DNA of 64,000 nucleotides from an uncultured Desulfobacterales bacterium. GTDB lineage: Bacteria > Desulfobacterota > Desulfobulbia > Desulfobulbales > Desulfocapsaceae. The stretch lies in NCBI GenBank assembly GCA_937915545.1, contig CALGIJ010000019.1:124001-188000 (forward strand). Direction: 5' to 3'. The position numbers and the translations under genes are program-made. Positions 16,655 to 25,573 of the stretch are shown one piece after another. Numbering within the stretch: position 1 is the stretch's first letter; every line of letters starts with the position of its first letter. The notes below the pieces were generated by a model that was given only the letters and a program-made list of their open reading frames with translations, did no database searches and was not told where the DNA came from.

Positions 16655-18330
16655 TAGTAGGCCTCCGCCCGGAAGAAAATGGTGAAGGTGGTACCTTTGC
16701 CTTCCTTGCTCTCGAGGACGATCTCGGCGTCGTTTTCCTTCAGCGTGCGGTAGACGATGGACAGGCCGAGGCCGGCGCCGGAAGTCTTGGTGGTGAAGAA
16801 AGGTTCGAAAACCTGTTCAGCGACATGGGACGGCATGCCTGAGCCGTTGTCGGTGAAGCGCACCACTACGTACGGTTTCTTGCCGATCAGCGCCGGGTAG
16901 AGCTTTTTGTAGAAGGCGTGCATGCTTGGCGTCATCGCCGCGGCGTAGATGTCGATCTGCCCACCTTCCCTGATGGCGTCGATGGCGTTGAGGAAAAGAT
17001 TGAGGAAGACCTGCTGCACCTGATGCGGATCGGCGATGATGCGCGGCAGTTCGCTGCCGATTTCCTGGGTGCAGGCGATGCGGTTCTTGGTGAGGCGGTT
17101 GTTGATCAGCGGCATGGTCTCGGCGACGATGGAGGGCAGGGAGGTGGGCCTCTTGTTGGGCTCTGCCGGCCTGGCGTAGGAAAAGAAGTCGCTGAGCAGT
17201 TCGTTGAGCCGGTCCACCTGGCGGATGATGCGCCGCGAGCACTCCAACTGCTCGCTGTTGTCCCTGGCCTCCTCTTCGATGGACTGGGCCATGATCTTGA
17301 TACCTGCCAAGGGGTTGCGCACCTCGTGGGCCACCGCCGAGGCGATCTCGGCGATGGTCGACAGGCGGTTCATCTTCTCCATTTCCTTGCGCACGTATTT
17401 GAGCTCGGAGATGTCGGAGAGGGAGATGATCACCCCGACGCGGTTGCCGCGGGCATCCTCCCGCGGCACGTTGGAGTAGCCGATGATCTTTTTTTCGCGC
17501 TTGGGGGTGACCAGGGCGAGCTCCTTTTCCATATGGCCGGGCTGGTCGGGCGTCAGGGTGAGCAGTTCGGTCGCTGCGCTGTCGCCGAGGAAATCGGAGA
17601 GGTAGCGGCCGTCGAGGATGGCGGTGAAGGGTTTGAAAATTGCCTGGGCGACCGAGTTGCTCTTGCGGATGCTGCCGTCCGGGTCGGCGACGATCAGGCC
17701 GTGGTTGAGTCCCTGGATGATCGATTCGGAAAACTTCTTTTCCTCGCGGAGATTGATGATCGAGCCGCGCAGATCGTTGACCAGCTGGATGAGCTGCTGG
17801 TCCATCTGCTGGCTCTCGATGATTACCGCGAAGATATTGCCGATGGCCTCGAAGAGCTCGAGAAGCCCTGGGGAGGGGCTGTGTCCGGGCTGGGCGTAGA
17901 GCGAGAGGACGCCCAGGGGGTGGCTGTCCTTGACGATCGGGGTGCAGTAGAGGCCGTGGAAGGGTGCGGTGGCCGACAGTCGCGGCGGGGGTTCGGCAAA
18001 GAAGAGGGTGCGCCCGTCGGCGGCGGCCAGGCCGCAGTGGCAGGAGCCGAAGGGCACCGACCGGCAAGGTGGTCTGTCTTCCTCGAAGCCGCGGCAGACG
18101 AGCAGATCGAGGGTCTTTCCCTCCTGATTGACGACGAACAGCGCCGCCCGTTCGCCTGCGGCCAGTTCCCGATAGGAGCCGAGGGAGGAAAATATCTTGG
18201 TCACTTTGGCCTTGAGGGGCAGCGGCTCAAGAGCGATGCGCAGGATGTGGATAAGAATATGCTGATAGTCGGGGGAGGAGGGCATGACCGCCGCCGATGA
18301 GGTATCCCGGGGTTGGGGTGTCTGCTGCAT
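16654..18330 (-). CDS. Soluble GAF-PAS sensor histidine kinase (NtrB-type)
   Basis: The protein has about 558 residues from the ATG at 18330; an alternative ATG at 18285 is possible. A GAF domain (~30-195), a coiled helix, a PAS domain (~225-345) and the kinase core follow. The H-box reads AVAHEVRNPLAGIKIMAQ; N, G1 and G2 boxes appear as FLNAIDAI, VRFTDNGSGMP and SGAGLGLSIVYRTL. No membrane helix is seen, so the signal is cytosolic. A GC stem (18369-18385) lies just upstream, between this gene and the chemoreceptor gene, which argues against still longer starts. It should phosphorylate the coupled NtrC-like regulator. Confidence 0.92.
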   Translation of the reverse strand: MQQTPQPRDTSSAAVMPSSPDYQHILIHILRIALEPLPLKAKVTKIFSSLGSYRELAAGERAALFVVNQEGKTLDLLVCRGFEEDRPPCRSVPFGSCHCGLAAADGRTLFFAEPPPRLSATAPFHGLYCTPIVKDSHPLGVLSLYAQPGHSPSPGLLELFEAIGNIFAVIIESQQMDQQLIQLVNDLRGSIINLREEKKFSESIIQGLNHGLIVADPDGSIRKSNSVAQAIFKPFTAILDGRYLSDFLGDSAATELLTLTPDQPGHMEKELALVTPKREKKIIGYSNVPREDARGNRVGVIISLSDISELKYVRKEMEKMNRLSTIAEIASAVAHEVRNPLAGIKIMAQSIEEEARDNSEQLECSRRIIRQVDRLNELLSDFFSYARPAEPNKRPTSLPSIVAETMPLINNRLTKNRIACTQEIGSELPRIIADPHQVQQVFLNLFLNAIDAIREGGQIDIYAAAMTPSMHAFYKKLYPALIGKKPYVVVRFTDNGSGMPSHVAEQVFEPFFTTKTSGAGLGLSIVYRTLKENDAEIVLESKEGKGTTFTIFFRAEAY

Positions 18331-18476
18331 CGCTGCTGCCTTGGCGAACTCGGGGGCGGCTCGCCCCGGGGGGGCGGTGCCCCCCTGTGCGTTTTCCGCC
18401 GCAGTGGCGGCGGGGTGTTCCCGGGGGAGGGACGGCCGGGTGCCAGGCGAGTGTCCCACCTTTTGTCGGGAGGCTG

Positions 18477-20408
18477 TCAGTACTTGAATCTGCTGACGAT
18501 GCGGTTGAGCCCTTTGGCCAGAGTGTCGAGGGTGTCAGAGCTCGATTTGACCTGAGTGCAGCTCTTCATCATCTGCGAAGTCTGTTCGCTGACCGTGGAG
18601 ATGTCACGGGAAATGTCCCCTGCGGTTGCCGAACTTTCGTTCATGTTATCGTTGACGTCGCGCACGCCGATGGAGGCATGGGAGATGTTGGCGGCGATCT
18701 CCCGGGTAGTCTCCGCCTGCGTCTCCATGCCGGCGACGATCTCGCTGACTGTATCGTTGACCTTGCCGATCACCGCGGTGATCTCGCTGATCTCCCGGAC
18801 CGTGTCCTCGGTGGAGTTCTGGATGTCGGCGATCTTGTCCTTGATGTCGGCGGTGGCCTGGGTGGTCTGCGAAGCCAGCGCCTTGATTTCGTTGGCGACT
18901 ACCGCGAAGCCCTTGCCGGCTTCGCCTGCCCGCGCGGCTTCGATGGTGGCGTTGAGGGCGAGGAGGTTGGTCTGTGCCGAGATCTCGGTGATGACTTCGG
19001 TGACCTTGCTGATCGCCGTGGCGGCAGTTCCCAGGTGATTGACCCGCGAAGTGGCGTTGATCGCCTTGGCCACCGCGGCTTCGGTGATGCTGCGGGCCTT
19101 TTCGGAGCCGGTGGCGATACGCGAAACGGCCTCGGTCATGCCCTCGGCGGCTTCGGCCACCAGGTGGATATTGCCCGCCGCCTCGGCGCTGCCCTGGGCC
19201 ACCGAGGTCATGTTGGCGCTCATCTGCTCCGCCGCCCGGGCGACGCCGGCGGAGGTGGTGGAGACGGTGACGGCGTTTTCGGACATGGCGGTGGAGATGG
19301 TCAGCAGCTCGTCGGCGGACTGGCCGAGGCGGCCGGCATGGTCGGCGATGTCCTTGATCATCAGGTTCATCTTGTCGATGAAGACGTTGAACCAGGCGGC
19401 AAGCTCGCCCACCTCGCTGGTGGAGTCGAGGGAGAGTCGCTTGGTGAGGTCGCCCTCGCCCTCGGCGACGTCGCGCAGACCGGCGGTGACCTTGACGATG
19501 GGGCCGGTGATGGAGTGGGTGGTGAGCCAGGCAAAGAGCAGGCCCATGGCGATGGCGATGGCCATCGCCGCGAGAATGACCCAGCGCGAGACACTGTTGA
19601 CCCTGTCGATGCGCCCGGCGCTGTCCTCCATGAGCTGGGTGCTCAAGGCGGCCAGGCTGGCATCGACGGAGCGCATCTCGCCGATCAGCCGTTTCTGTTC
19701 GTCCACCAGGCGGAAATATTCGGCGGTCAGCTCCTGTATCTTCTTGAAACGTTCGCCAATGGCGTCGTGCACCTGCTTGAGCGAGGCACTGTTTTCGATC
19801 ACCGTGAACCAGGCGCCGAGAGCGGCAGTGAATTTTTGCTCCCCGCTGAGGATCGCCTCCTTGCCGGCGTCGTCGGCCCGCTCGAAATAGGCGAGCACCG
19901 CCGAATAATGAATCTTGTGCAGGAAGACCAGGTCTTCGATGCGGAAGGAGCCGGTTTTGATGAGTTCTTCGAAACCTTCGAAGAGTTTCTTGAGCGGTGC
20001 GCTGATGGTGTCCTTTTTGCCTTCGCTGCTGTCGAGGGCGAGAAAGGACTGGTGGTAGGCGGAGTATTGCTTGCGCAGCGTCTCGAGTACCTCGCGGTCG
20101 GCGTCGTCCAGCTGTTCGGCGGCGCGCTGCTGCAGATCTTTTTCCAGGGCTTCGAGGATTACCTTGGCTTGGTCGCGAGCCTGGACCTGAGCGGCCCGGC
20201 CGGCGCTATGGCTGTTGAGCAGATAGAGGGAGAACTGTTCGCGCACCTGGGAAAACTGGGTCTGGTCGGTGCTGATGCGCCGTGAGACGGCCATGGTGTC
20301 GATGACGTTTTTCAGCGAAAAAAGACCGGAACCCCCGACAACACAGGTCAAGAGGAGCACCACGGCAAATCCGAAACTCAGTTGCGTCCGTAATTTCCAG
20401 CTTCTCAT
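18477..20408 (-). CDS. Methyl-accepting chemotaxis protein
   Basis: The protein has 643 residues. TM1 is at ~11-32 (LSFGFAVVLLLTCVVGGSGLF), a long helical periplasmic sensor spans ~35-295, TM2 ~298-318 (WVILAAMAIAIAMGLLFAWL), then HAMP (~320-375) and the signalling hairpin tip (NLLALNATIEAARAGEAGKG). The last residues RFKY end the coiled-coil without a CheR-tethering pentapeptide. Start 20408 follows GGAGGACTTTG. The ligand is unknown. Confidence 0.93.
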   Translation of the reverse strand: MRSWKLRTQLSFGFAVVLLLTCVVGGSGLFSLKNVIDTMAVSRRISTDQTQFSQVREQFSLYLLNSHSAGRAAQVQARDQAKVILEALEKDLQQRAAEQLDDADREVLETLRKQYSAYHQSFLALDSSEGKKDTISAPLKKLFEGFEELIKTGSFRIEDLVFLHKIHYSAVLAYFERADDAGKEAILSGEQKFTAALGAWFTVIENSASLKQVHDAIGERFKKIQELTAEYFRLVDEQKRLIGEMRSVDASLAALSTQLMEDSAGRIDRVNSVSRWVILAAMAIAIAMGLLFAWLTTHSITGPIVKVTAGLRDVAEGEGDLTKRLSLDSTSEVGELAAWFNVFIDKMNLMIKDIADHAGRLGQSADELLTISTAMSENAVTVSTTSAGVARAAEQMSANMTSVAQGSAEAAGNIHLVAEAAEGMTEAVSRIATGSEKARSITEAAVAKAINATSRVNHLGTAATAISKVTEVITEISAQTNLLALNATIEAARAGEAGKGFAVVANEIKALASQTTQATADIKDKIADIQNSTEDTVREISEITAVIGKVNDTVSEIVAGMETQAETTREIAANISHASIGVRDVNDNMNESSATAGDISRDISTVSEQTSQMMKSCTQVKSSSDTLDTLAKGLNRIVSRFKY

Positions 20409-20975
20409 CAAAGTCCTCCGTGATGCGTGCAGAGCATCTGATGTCCGGTCGCTTCCTGCGGCAGAGGGGGCGCTGATCCGGAATAGTTCGCCCCCGCGGT
20501 GGGTTGATGGCGATGGTGGTGCCGACCTGTGGCCGGAAAATGAACATTGCCATTATCTCACCTCTGGAGGGAAAATTCCAATAATTCATCGCCGATTGTG
20601 CCGCGTGTCGGGGAAAATTTCAACAACAAGCAGATAAAGATGATGAAAAATCTTGTGGTTGGCAGATGGCGTCATCGCTTATGGGCAAAAGATGGCAGGG
20701 GAAAAGATGGTCAGGAACGGGTGTGCTTCCCGCCGCAAGGGGGGTGTCGAATCGCTGTGGGGGACTTCGTCACCGCCCCGGTGCCTGCTGCCTTGCCATG
20801 TTGGGTGCCGGACGGGGCGATTGCGCCGCCAGGTATGAAGATGCAAATCACGGCATGCGCTGCCCCGGCGCACTTCGTTGTCCTCAACCCGCCTCGCTGC
20901 GCCCCCTGCCCGATGACCTGCGTGTTTCAAAAAATTGAAAATATTATTAATATTTTGCGGGCGGTGACATCGCAA
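20409..20975. other. Intergenic region, no gene recognised
   Basis: This stretch upstream of the divergent chemoreceptor and transhydroxylase genes contains no supported gene. Open frames here lack ribosome sites and protein-like composition. The region becomes AT-rich from about 20930 as it approaches the promoter elements. Confidence 0.4.
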
Positions 20976-21032
20976 ATTGTATGTAAAATGTCTTGACATC
21001 GATTCCCTGCCGTGTAATATACGTTCCGTATA
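20976..21032 (+). promoter_or_regulatory. Promoter/operator region of transhydroxylase operon 1
   Basis: Contains ATTGTATGTAAAATG (20976-20990), the element repeated in other operons of the island. It is followed by a strong sigma-70 promoter: TTGACA (20993-20998), 16-bp spacer, TAATAT (21015-21020). Overlapping the -10 and start region is a perfect dyad TATACGttcCGTATA (21018-21032), a plausible repressor site. Confidence 0.65.
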
Positions 21033-21302
21033 ATGGTATTGCATTCCAACATGCGATACATCTGGCAGCCATTGGTTCGAGTTCACGGTGAGTCCCCCAG
21101 AAGAGTGGCCTATCAGGGGAGGAGCCTGGCTCTCGATCGCACGATATGGTTTCGGTTCGCAGAAATTGCCCTTGTCTACACGCGGCATCCAGTCGCGGGG
21201 GAGGCCGGCTTCAGCTCCATGCCGCGGCTGGCGGGGCAGCGGTCGCCGGCGCCGGGTCGTTTCAGTGATGTCCACCAGGCTCAAACTCCGGGAGGTCCAA
21301 AG
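21033..21302 (+). other. Long (~270 nt) 5' leader of transhydroxylase operon 1
   Basis: The predicted transcript carries about 270 untranslated bases before the ATG at 21303. It includes a 7-bp inverted pair (GCGGCAT near 21182 and ATGCCGC near 21219) and other GC-rich foldable stretches. An in-frame open extension runs through it, but the ribosome site GGGAGGTCC and family homology both place the start at 21303. A regulatory RNA is possible; I could not match it to a known riboswitch. Confidence 0.35.
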
Positions 21303-23819
21303 ATGAGTGAAAAGGTGTTTACCAGCTGTACCAATGCCGGGCCCGTCAGTGTCTACGTGAAAGATGGCAAGGTCGTCCGTATCAGGCCGCTGGTGGCCGA
21401 GGACAAGGACTTCAAGCCGTGGACCATCGAAGCCGGCGGCAAAAAATACTCGCCACCGAAGAAATTCGCCCTGGCTCCGTACGTCCATGCCGACCGTCGC
21501 CGCATCTATTCCGAGGACCGCATTCAGTATCCGATGAAGCGGGTCGACTTCGACCCCAAGGGCGAGCGTAACCCCCAGAACCGCGGCAAATCCCCCTACG
21601 TGCGCATCACCTGGGACGAAGCCCTCGATATCGTCGCCGGAGAGATCAAGCGCATCAAGGACGGTTATGGCGGTTCGGCCATCACCGGGCTGACCTCCTC
21701 GCACCATAACTGGGGTATCGTCGGCTACAAGATGGGGCCCTTCGCGCGCTTCATGAACCTCCTCGAATACACCCCGGTGCTCGACAATCCGGACAGCTGG
21801 GAGGGTTGGCACTGGGGCGCCACCCACACCTACGGCTTCTACTGGCGCCTTGGCATGCCGGAGCAGTACGATCTGCTTCAGGACGCACTGCAGAATGCCG
21901 AGATGATCGTCCTCTGGTCCAACGACCCCGACTCGACCCGCGGCACCTACACCGGTCAGGAATCTTCCCTGTGGCGGCAATGGCTCAAGGAGAAGGGAGT
22001 GGAGATGGTCTTCATCGACCCCTTCCATAACTACACCGCCGCCGCCATGGAGGGCAAGTGGATCGCCCCGCGCATCGGCACCGACACCTGCGTCGCCATG
22101 GCCATCGCCTACGTGTGGATCACCGAGGGCCTCTATGACAAGGAGTACGTCAAGAACCGCACCATTGGCTTCGAGGAGTTCAAACCCTACATCCTCGGTG
22201 AGGTCGACGGCAAGCCGAAGACGCCGGAATGGGCCGAGCAGGAGTCCGGGGTCAAGGCGAGGGTGATCCGTGCCCTGGCCCGGCAGTGGGCGGCCAAGCG
22301 CACCATCCTCTCCGGTGGCGCCCGCGGCGGTGAGGGCGGCGCCTGTCGTCAGGCCTATGGCACCGAGTGGGCGCGCATGATGGTCCTCCTCCAGGGTATG
22401 CAGGGCCTGGGCAAGCCGGGGCGCTCCATCTGGGGCACCACCATGGGCGCGCCGAGTGACTTCGAGACCTGGTTCCCGGCCTATGCCGACCTCCAGGGGC
22501 GCATCGCCACCACCAAGATCGCCAAGTATCTCCCCGTCAACCCCACCAAGCAGCGGCTGTGGCGCCTGACCCTGCCCGACGCCATCCTCGACCCGCCGGT
22601 GAGCTGGTACGGCGAGGGCTTCTGCGGCCAGTCGCTGGAGCAGCAATTCAAGCATTTCACCTATCCTATGGAGGGCCATGCCGAGATTCGCATGCTCTAC
22701 CGCTACGGTGGCTCGTTCATGGGCACGATGAGCGACACCAGCAAGTGGGTGCGCATGTACCAGAGCCCGAAGCTCGAGTTCGTCGTCAACCAGGACATCT
22801 GGTTCAACAGCGAGACGCGCATGGCCGACGTCATCCTCCCCGCCTGCACCGCGTTCGAGCGCGACGACGTCGGCGAGTGGGGCTCCTGCGGCGGCTACAC
22901 ATGCCACGCCAGCTCGGGCTGCAACTTCCGCATCGTCGTCCGTCAGCAGAAGTGCATCGAGCCCCTGTGGGAGTCGAAGTCCGACTACGAGATCTTCACC
23001 CTCATCGCCGATCGCCTCGGCATCAAAGAGCAGTTCACCGACGGCAAGACCGACCTCGAGTGGATCAAGGCCTTCTTTGACAATTCCGACCTGCCGGGGC
23101 GGATCTCCTGGGAGGAGTTCAACAGCAAGGGCTACCATATCATCAACATCCCCGACAACTACACCCCGACCCCGTCCCTGCGCTGGTTCGCCGAGGGCCG
23201 CCCCTGCGACACCCCCGACACCAACAACCCCAAGCGCAAGACCGAAAAAGCGGCCGAGCTGGGCACCTACAGCGGCAAGATCGAGTTCGCCTGCGAGAGC
23301 CTCAAGGCCCACTTCCCCGACGACGAAGAGCGTCCGGTGGTGCCGCGCTACATCCCCAGTTGGGAGGGACACCACAGCGAGATCTTCAAGAAGTACCCCC
23401 TGCAGCTGCTGTCGCCCCATCCGCGCTTCACCTTCCACTGCCACTACGACAAGCACGCCGACTGGCTCAACGACATCCCGGTGCACCGCATCAAGAAGGA
23501 TGGCTACCCCTGGTGGCCGGCGCGCATCAACCCGCTTGACGCCGAGCGCCGCGGCATCAGGAATGGTGATATCGTCTGTCTCTACAACGACCGGGGCAGG
23601 GTGCTGTGCATCGCCGTGGTCACCGGGCGGGTTCGGCCTGGAGTCATCCACAGCTATGCCTCCTCGGCCAAATACGACCCGCTCATTCCCGGCCGGGCCG
23701 ACTCCCCTGACAAGGGCGGTTGCGTCAACATCCTCACCTCGTCGCGGATGGTCTCGCAGAACGCCCCGGGAATGACCCCGAACTCTTGCCTCATCGAAAT
23801 CGAAAAATGGGAGGGCTGA
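21303..23819 (+). CDS. athL: Transhydroxylase large subunit (pyrogallol:phloroglucinol type), copy 1
   Basis: The protein has 838 residues of the DMSO-reductase family, binding two molybdopterin guanine dinucleotides. It lacks the N-terminal FeS-cluster cysteines, as does AthL of Pelobacter acidigallici, and resembles that enzyme along its whole length (start GPVSVYVKDGKVVRIRPL, end NSCLIEIEKWEG). The NPDSWEGWHWG motif supplies D164 and S165, matching the catalytic Asp174 and Mo-ligand Ser175 of AthL as I recall them. H134 in TSSHHNWG matches His144. AthL transfers a hydroxyl between trihydroxybenzenes without net redox change. No Tat signal is present, so it is cytoplasmic. The partner subunit starts 4 bases downstream. 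The exact substrate is inferred. Confidence 0.85.
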   Translation: MSEKVFTSCTNAGPVSVYVKDGKVVRIRPLVAEDKDFKPWTIEAGGKKYSPPKKFALAPYVHADRRRIYSEDRIQYPMKRVDFDPKGERNPQNRGKSPYVRITWDEALDIVAGEIKRIKDGYGGSAITGLTSSHHNWGIVGYKMGPFARFMNLLEYTPVLDNPDSWEGWHWGATHTYGFYWRLGMPEQYDLLQDALQNAEMIVLWSNDPDSTRGTYTGQESSLWRQWLKEKGVEMVFIDPFHNYTAAAMEGKWIAPRIGTDTCVAMAIAYVWITEGLYDKEYVKNRTIGFEEFKPYILGEVDGKPKTPEWAEQESGVKARVIRALARQWAAKRTILSGGARGGEGGACRQAYGTEWARMMVLLQGMQGLGKPGRSIWGTTMGAPSDFETWFPAYADLQGRIATTKIAKYLPVNPTKQRLWRLTLPDAILDPPVSWYGEGFCGQSLEQQFKHFTYPMEGHAEIRMLYRYGGSFMGTMSDTSKWVRMYQSPKLEFVVNQDIWFNSETRMADVILPACTAFERDDVGEWGSCGGYTCHASSGCNFRIVVRQQKCIEPLWESKSDYEIFTLIADRLGIKEQFTDGKTDLEWIKAFFDNSDLPGRISWEEFNSKGYHIINIPDNYTPTPSLRWFAEGRPCDTPDTNNPKRKTEKAAELGTYSGKIEFACESLKAHFPDDEERPVVPRYIPSWEGHHSEIFKKYPLQLLSPHPRFTFHCHYDKHADWLNDIPVHRIKKDGYPWWPARINPLDAERRGIRNGDIVCLYNDRGRVLCIAVVTGRVRPGVIHSYASSAKYDPLIPGRADSPDKGGCVNILTSSRMVSQNAPGMTPNSCLIEIEKWEG

Positions 23820-23823
23820 TATC

Positions 23824-24660
23824 ATGTCCACATTCTCAATACTTGTAGATGTCAAGAAGTGCACCGGTTGCTACAACTGCTTCCTCTCCTGCCGTGACGA
23901 GTACTGCGGCAACGACTATCCGGGTTACTCGGCGGCGCAGCCCATCGAGGGGCAGTCGTGGATGCACATCCAGGAAGTGGAGCGGGGCGAGTATCCGAAA
24001 CCGAAGATCGATTACGTGCCGCGGCCGTGCATGCACTGCGCCGATGCTCCCTGCATGGGGGCGGTGGAGCCCGGCGTCGTCTATCGGCGCAAGGACGGCG
24101 TGGTGATCATCGACCCGGAAAAAGCCAAAGGCAAAAAGGAGATCGTCGATGCCTGCCCCTACAGGGTGATCTTCTGGAACGAGGCGCTGCAGGTGCCGCA
24201 GAAGTGCACTCTCTGTGCCCATCGCCTCGACGAGGGCGGACAGCTGCCGCGCTGTGTCGAGGCCTGCCCCACCGGGGCCCTGGTCTTTGGCGATCTTGAC
24301 GACCCCACTTCGGAGATCGCCAGCCTTGCGAAGAAATTGGTCGTCGAGCAGCTCCACCCCGAATACGGCACCAAGCCGCGGGTGAGCTATGTCGGCCTGC
24401 CCAAGCGGTTCATCGCCGGCGAGGTGGTCTTCGCCGACCGGAGCGACGAGTGTGCCCAGGGGGTCGAGGTGACCCTCGAGGGCGGCGGAGTCAAGCTCTC
24501 CACCACCACCGACGTCTATGGCGATTTCGAGTTCGACGGCCTCGCCAAGAACGTCGATTACCGGCTGCTGGTCGCCGCCCCCGGCTATGAAGAGGCGCGC
24601 TGCCAGGTGTTGACCCTCAGGGATGTCGTCCTGGGGGAGATCGTGCTCACCCCGAAGTGA
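23824..24660 (+). CDS. bthL: Transhydroxylase small (ferredoxin-like) subunit, copy 1
   Basis: The protein has 278 residues. Cysteines C13/16/19/23, C69/72/77, C111, C128/131 and C144/148 can hold three [4Fe-4S] clusters. The fourth site is lost: where copies 2 and 3 have C-x2-C-x2-C this protein has DPEKAKGKKE, the same replacement remembered from BthL of P. acidigallici. Residues ~200-278 form a Cna_B/carboxypeptidase-regulatory-like beta domain (VYGDFEFDGLAKNVDYRLLV), also a BthL trait. These shared features are the strongest evidence that operon 1 encodes a true transhydroxylase. Confidence 0.88.
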   Translation: MSTFSILVDVKKCTGCYNCFLSCRDEYCGNDYPGYSAAQPIEGQSWMHIQEVERGEYPKPKIDYVPRPCMHCADAPCMGAVEPGVVYRRKDGVVIIDPEKAKGKKEIVDACPYRVIFWNEALQVPQKCTLCAHRLDEGGQLPRCVEACPTGALVFGDLDDPTSEIASLAKKLVVEQLHPEYGTKPRVSYVGLPKRFIAGEVVFADRSDECAQGVEVTLEGGGVKLSTTTDVYGDFEFDGLAKNVDYRLLVAAPGYEEARCQVLTLRDVVLGEIVLTPK

Positions 24661-24671
24661 GAGACAGTCCG

Positions 24672-24705
24672 GCGGCCGGAAGGGGAAACGTTCCCTTCCG
24701 GCCGC
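24672..24705 (+). terminator. Stem-loop after transhydroxylase operon 1
   Basis: A 13-bp stem (GCGGCCGGAAGGG at 24672-24684, CCCTTCCGGCCGC at 24693-24705) starts 12 bases past bthL. No T-run follows, so it may be a partial terminator or a processing stem that sets different levels for the upstream Mo enzyme and the downstream CoA genes. Confidence 0.45.
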
Positions 24706-24810
24706 AGCCATTCGCCCACTCTTCCGGGGTGGCGATGCCCGCGCGATCCCCGGCCCGTGTGCCGGACGGTCGCAGCAGTGGTGACAATCTATCTTAAAAG
24801 AGGACAATCG

Positions 24811-25509
24811 ATGACAACTGCGCAAATTCTCAGTCGAGCCAGGCAGGAAAAACGGAAGGTGCTCACCGAGATCGAGGCCAAGAGCATCCTCGGCGAGGCC
24901 GGGATCACCTGCACCCCCACGGTCCTGGCGACCTCGCGGGAAAAGGCGGTCTCGGTGAGCGAGGAGTTCGGCTATCCGGTGGTGCTCAAGGTGAGTTCGG
25001 TGGATATCAGCCATAAGAGCGACGCCGGCGGCGTCAAGGTGGGTCTCAAGAACAGGGCGGAGGTTGAAGCCGCCTACGACGCCATCATGACTTCCTGCCG
25101 CGCCTACGCCCCGGGCGCCGATATCGAGGGGGTCTCGGTGCAGCCCATGGCCAGGCCGGGGACGGAGGTGATCATGGGCATGACCCGGGACAAGAGCTTT
25201 GGGCCGGTGCTGATGTTCGGCCTCGGCGGGGTCTTCGTCGAGGTGCTCAAGGACGTGGCCTTCCGCATCGTGCCTATCGACGGCAATGACGCCGCCGAGA
25301 TGGTCGACGGCATCCAGGGCAAGAAGCTTCTCGAGGGGTACCGTGGCAAGGAGACCGCCGACAAGGCCAGGCTGCAGGAGATGCTGGTGCAGCTCTCCAC
25401 CTTCGTCGACGCCACGCCCGGCATCGAGGAGATCGACATGAACCCGGTCTTTGCCTACAGCGACGGGGCGATGGTCGTCGACGCCCGTATCATTCTCAGC
25501 GAGGAATGA
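24811..25509 (+). CDS. ADP-forming acyl-CoA synthetase, beta (ATP-grasp) subunit
   Basis: The protein has 232 residues. It is the ATP-grasp half of NDP-forming acyl-CoA synthetases: KVLTEIEAKSILGEAGI at the start, GYPVVLKVSSVDISHKSDAGGV (nucleotide-site loop) and IEEIDMNPVFAY (metal-ligand E-x-N motif) near the end. These enzymes interconvert acyl-CoA + ADP + Pi with acid + ATP + CoA. The alpha subunit is the next gene, an archaeal-style split. Start 24811 follows AAAGAGGACAATCG. In context it may either activate a ring-fission acid or harvest ATP from acetyl-CoA. Confidence 0.88.
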   Translation: MTTAQILSRARQEKRKVLTEIEAKSILGEAGITCTPTVLATSREKAVSVSEEFGYPVVLKVSSVDISHKSDAGGVKVGLKNRAEVEAAYDAIMTSCRAYAPGADIEGVSVQPMARPGTEVIMGMTRDKSFGPVLMFGLGGVFVEVLKDVAFRIVPIDGNDAAEMVDGIQGKKLLEGYRGKETADKARLQEMLVQLSTFVDATPGIEEIDMNPVFAYSDGAMVVDARIILSEE

Positions 25510-25573
25510 GCCCAGGCCGACCCGGGCCCTCACTCCCAAGGTGCCAACACCTTCTCAAAAGGACGGTAACATT

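Noticed and set aside
21060..21110. A tRNA-like T-loop (GGTTCGAGTTC) in the operon 1 leader
   Set aside because: No acceptor, D or anticodon stems can be formed around it, and there is no 3' end consistent with a tRNA.
21033..21302. Molybdenum-cofactor riboswitch in the leader
   Set aside because: Position is attractive, but I could not match the conserved moco RNA core by eye. Kept only as a question for a covariance search.
21033..21302. N-terminal extension of transhydroxylase large subunit 1
   Set aside because: The frame is open upstream, but the extension is not protein-like, the predicted promoter's start site falls close to or inside it, and GGGAGGTCC points to 21303, where homology also begins.
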